In this document: piece after piece, positions 60,930 to 64,000 of the stretch
Layout of the letters: each line of letters starts with the position of its first letter
Numbering within the stretch: the stretch's first letter is position 1
From: Protula sp. h YS-2021
Taxonomy: Eukaryota; Annelida; Polychaeta; Sabellida; Serpulidae
Assembly (NCBI GenBank): GCA_949752745.1
Contig: OX457032.1
Coordinates: forward strand, 14,320,336 to 14,384,335
Direction of reading: 5' to 3'
Length of the DNA stretch: 64,000 nucleotides
Made by a program: the position numbers and the translations under genes
Notes under the pieces: generated by a model
The model's input: only the letters and a program-made list of their open reading frames with translations
Databases searched by the model: none
Told to the model about the DNA's origin: nothing

Positions 60930-61400
60930 CTCTGACTACATATTACGACTAAGTACCGCCTGACTGCCTCCGACTACATATTACGACTAGGTGCCGCCTG
61001 ACTGCCTCTGACTACATATTACGACTAGGTGCCGCCTGACTGCCTCTGACTACATATTACGACTAGGTGCCGCCTGACTGCCTCTGACTACATATTGCGA
61101 CTAGATGCCGCCTGACTCCTCCGGCTACATATTACGACTAGGTGCCGCCTGACTGCCTCTGACCACATATTACGACTAAGTACCGCCTGACTGCCTTTGA
61201 CTACATATTACGACTAGGTGCCGCCTGACTGCCTATGACTACATATTACGACTAGGTGCCGCCCGACTGCCTCTGACTACATATTGCGACTAGGTGCCGC
61301 CTGACTGCCTCTGACTACATAATGCGACTAGGTGCCGCCTGACTGCCTTTGACTACATATTGCGACTAGGTGCCGCCTGACTGCCTCTGACTACATATTA
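60930..61400 (+). repeat. 38-bp minisatellite, about 12 copies
   Basis: Unit gactaggtgccgcctgactg then cctctgactacatattac, with variants taagtacc and attgc. Confidence 0.9.
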
Positions 61401-61985
61401 CCAGAGTAGCTGTGAGACAGGTTGTAACGGATCTAAGCGATCATCAGCCGTCATGTTGACTTCGGGTTGCCAAATAATACGTTGCGTGTGAACCTTGGCA
61501 AAGTTTCAGTTTCAGTCCCTGAGCACTCAGCAGGTTGAAACCAAGACAATTAGGATAATCATCCGTTTTTAGCGGTTTCATTAAATGCATAATGTATGAA
61601 GGGCATTGTCACTTCGTCAGCTGCATGTTGTGATGGAGCGCACCTGCTCCCACCTGCCACATGACCAAATACTGTGCCACCCCCACCTCCCTCCCCTTCT
61701 TGCTGGTTAATGTCCTCACAAAAAAGTTGTTTGTCTCGTTGGGCATAGAGGCCAATATACAGAGTTACACTTGAGGATTTTCAGTCCCCTAGTTTATTGC
61801 TTTCGTACGATTGAGAAGTGTTTCCGTATGTTTCCTTTTTTCCGCCAAAACCTTGTCACGTGAACTCCTCTGAGACGGCTGGGACGACCAAATTTGGCAG
61901 AGACATAGTATAGAATGTCCATTTGGTCCAGTTGATTTTTTAAAGAAATACATTAATATTTTATATGCAAAAATGAACATTGAAA
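61401..61985. other. Host DNA, nothing recognised
   Basis: No gene or repeat family recognised between the 38-bp array and the ccttgacc array. Confidence 0.5.
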
Positions 61986-63400
61986 TTCAAGATTTGAAAA
62001 CCTTGTCACGCGAACATCTCTGAGACTGCTAGGGTTAGGACGAGCAAATTTGGTAGAGACATAATAAAGGATGTGTAGTTGATAAGACGATATGTAAGAC
62101 GCACCTCGGTGACCTTGACCTCCTCGGCCATAGTCAAAAAATCAAAAACCGGAAGTGGGCAACTATCCCGATAACGGTTAGAGATAGAGCGACTTTGAGC
62201 TTATTTTCGACCCTTTGGAGCTAAAAGACGATATGTAAGAGGTACCTAGGTGACCTTGACCACTTCGGTCATGGTCGCTGTCAAAAACCGGAAGTGAGCC
62301 ATTATCTCGAAAACGGTTACAGATAGGGTGATTTTGAGCTTATTTTCGATCCTTTGGGCCTAAAAGACTATTTACCAAATGGTACCTCGGTGACCTTGAC
62401 CTCCTTGACCATGGTCAAAGTCAGAACCGGAAGTGGGCCATAATCTCGAAATCAGTTAGAGATAGAGCGATTTTGAGCTTATTTTCGACCCTTTGGGCCT
62501 CAAAGATTATATCTAAGAGGTCCCTCGCTGACATCGGCCTCCTCGGCCATAGTTAAAGTAAAAAATCGGAAATGGGCCTTTATCTCGATAACATTTAGAG
62601 ATGGAACGATTTTGGCCTTATTTTAGTTCCCTGGGACCTAAAAGACGATATGTAAGAGGTACCTAGGTGACCTTGACCACCTCGGTCATAATCAATGTCA
62701 AAAACCGAAAGTGGGTCATTATCTCGAAAACGGTCAGAGATAGAGCGATTGTGAGATTATTTTCGACCCTTTAGACCTAAAAGACGATATATAAGAGGCA
62801 CCTCGGTGACCTTGACCTCCTCGGCCAAAGTAAAAAACCGGAAGTAAACCATTATTTCGAAAAAAGCTAGAGATGAAGCGCTTTTGAGCTTATTTTTTTT
62901 ACTCTTTCGGCCTAAAAGACGATATGTAAGAGGTATCCCGGTGATCTTGACCTCGGCTATGGTCAGAATCAAAAACCGGAAGTGGGCCATTATCTCGAAA
63001 ACGGTGAGTAATAGAGCGCTTTTGAGCTTATTTTTTACTCTTTCGGCCTAAAAGAAGACATGTAAGAGGTATCCCGGCGACCTTGACTTCCTCGGCCATG
63101 CTCATTGTCAATAACCGGAAATGGACCAATATCTCGCAAACGATTAGAGGCATAGCTATTTTGAGCTAATTTCGACTCTTTTGCGTTAAGCGTTATGTAA
63201 GAGGTACCTAGGTTACCTTTTCCTCTTCGGTCATGGTCAGTGTCGAAAACCTAAAGTTCCAAAATAGGTTACAGGTAGTGCAATCTTAAGCTTATTTTCG
63301 ACCGTTTTGGCCTAAAAGCGAAGATGTAAGGGAAGAGGTGCCTTGGTGACCTTCACCTCCTCGTTCTTGGTCAATTCTGAATTTTAAGAGTTCTGAGTCG
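61986..63400 (+). repeat. About 140-bp tandem repeats with tgaccttgacc core, about nine to ten copies
   Basis: Each unit contains ggtgaccttgacctcctcgg, catggtcaaagtcaaaaacc, ggaagtgggccattatctcg and gagatagagcgattttgagc. This repeat style is common in molluscan genomes, which supports the taxon guess. Confidence 0.85.
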
Positions 63401-63539
63401 TATTTTTTTGTGGCCCCCTTAAGTGTAATTTTCGCTACTCGTAGCGGAACCGGTCTAGTTTGAAGTTTGAACTTGGAAGTAACAACAGAGCTTCTTCTCT
63501 TTTGTTAACTATCAAGTGGCGTTTTCCCTTTCGTCTTCG

Positions 63540-64000
63540 GTCCAGTGGTTTCTTTTGTTTCCTTATTGGCCCAGTGGCTTGTTCTTTGTCACCATTGGTC
63601 CAGTGGCTTCTTCTGTTTCCTTAGTGGTCCAGTGGTTTGTTCTCTGTCACCATTGGCCCAGTGGCTTGTTCTCTGTCATCATTGGTCCAGTGGCTTGTTC
63701 TCTTTCACCATTGGTTCAGTGGCTTGTTCTCTTTCACCATTGGTCCAGTGACTTGTTCTCTGCCACCATTGGTCCAGTGGCTTTTTCTGTTTCCTTAGTG
63801 GTCCAGTGGTTTGTTCTCTGTCACCATTGGCCAAGTGGCTTGTTCTCTGTCACCATTGGTCCAGTGGCTTGTTCTCTGTTACCATTGGTCCAGTGGTTTG
63901 TTCTCTGTCACCATTGGTCCAGTGGCTTCTTCTGTTTCCTTAGTGGTCCAGTGGTTTGTTCTCTGTCACTATTGGCCCAGTGGCTTGTTCTCTGTCACCA
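63540..64000 (+). repeat. 29-bp minisatellite running off the window
   Basis: Unit ttctctgtcaccattggtcc then agtggcttg, with a longer ttctgtttccttagtggtcc variant recurring every several units. At least 15 copies; the right boundary is not in the window. Confidence 0.9.

Overview
The window looks like genomic DNA of a metazoan, probably a marine invertebrate and most likely a mollusc. Two conserved animal genes with introns are present: COMMD9 (exons at 889-3739) and a DIABLO/Smac homologue (exons at 28834-39451). The rest of the host DNA is repeat-rich and includes tRNA-derived SINE-like heads, hAT-like MITEs, a pogo-like MITE, many minisatellites and ccttgacc-type tandem repeats of a kind common in molluscan genomes. 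The taxon is an inference from gene content and repeat style only.

The centre of the window (7294-28412, 21.1 kb) is a complete Polinton/Maverick (adintovirus-like) element. It has terminal inverted repeats of 402 and 413 bp, AGT termini and a perfect 6-bp target duplication (CCCAGG). All core genes are open: protein-primed DNA polymerase B, retroviral-type integrase with chromodomain, A32/FtsK-like packaging ATPase, adenain-type protease, double jelly-roll major capsid protein (F54H12.2-like) and minor capsid/penton protein. It also carries small virion-type proteins, one with an N-myristoylation plus palmitoylation signature.

Layout of the element. At the left end a RING protein points outward and a Cys-rich protein points inward. 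Next comes PolB (with five near-identical 51-aa zinc-finger repeats), followed by four small genes, the first clearly PC4/p15-like and the others weakly so. From the middle, a tightly overlapping minus-strand block runs integrase, ATPase, three small proteins, penton, basic protein, capsid, protease; it converges on the PolB block at about 15000, where both have poly(A) signals. Right of it lie four minus-strand accessory genes (including a double PC4-like/zinc protein and a protein that may hold two CARD-like domains) and an outward zinc-finger gene. About 3 kb of non-coding repeats fill the space up to the right TIR.

Most unusual points: (1) three accessory genes of the element end in a conserved cassette resembling the replication-dependent histone mRNA 3' end (a 6-bp-stem, 4-nt-loop hairpin followed 11-13 nt later by a purine-rich GAAATRARRCGC block), and the cassette is inverted at the two element ends; (2) a family of PC4-like genes in a protein-primed replicon; (3) host exon-intron junctions in DIABLO and COMMD9 have been amplified into tandem arrays carrying splice sites, with DIABLO intron 3 consisting of about 57 copies of its donor junction and about 28 copies of a 57-bp unit running into its acceptor; (4) the element, with CRE-like (TGACGTCA) rich ends, sits about 0.4 kb upstream of the DIABLO start codon.

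The right 24 kb (39452-64000) is host repeat DNA in which I recognise no confident gene.
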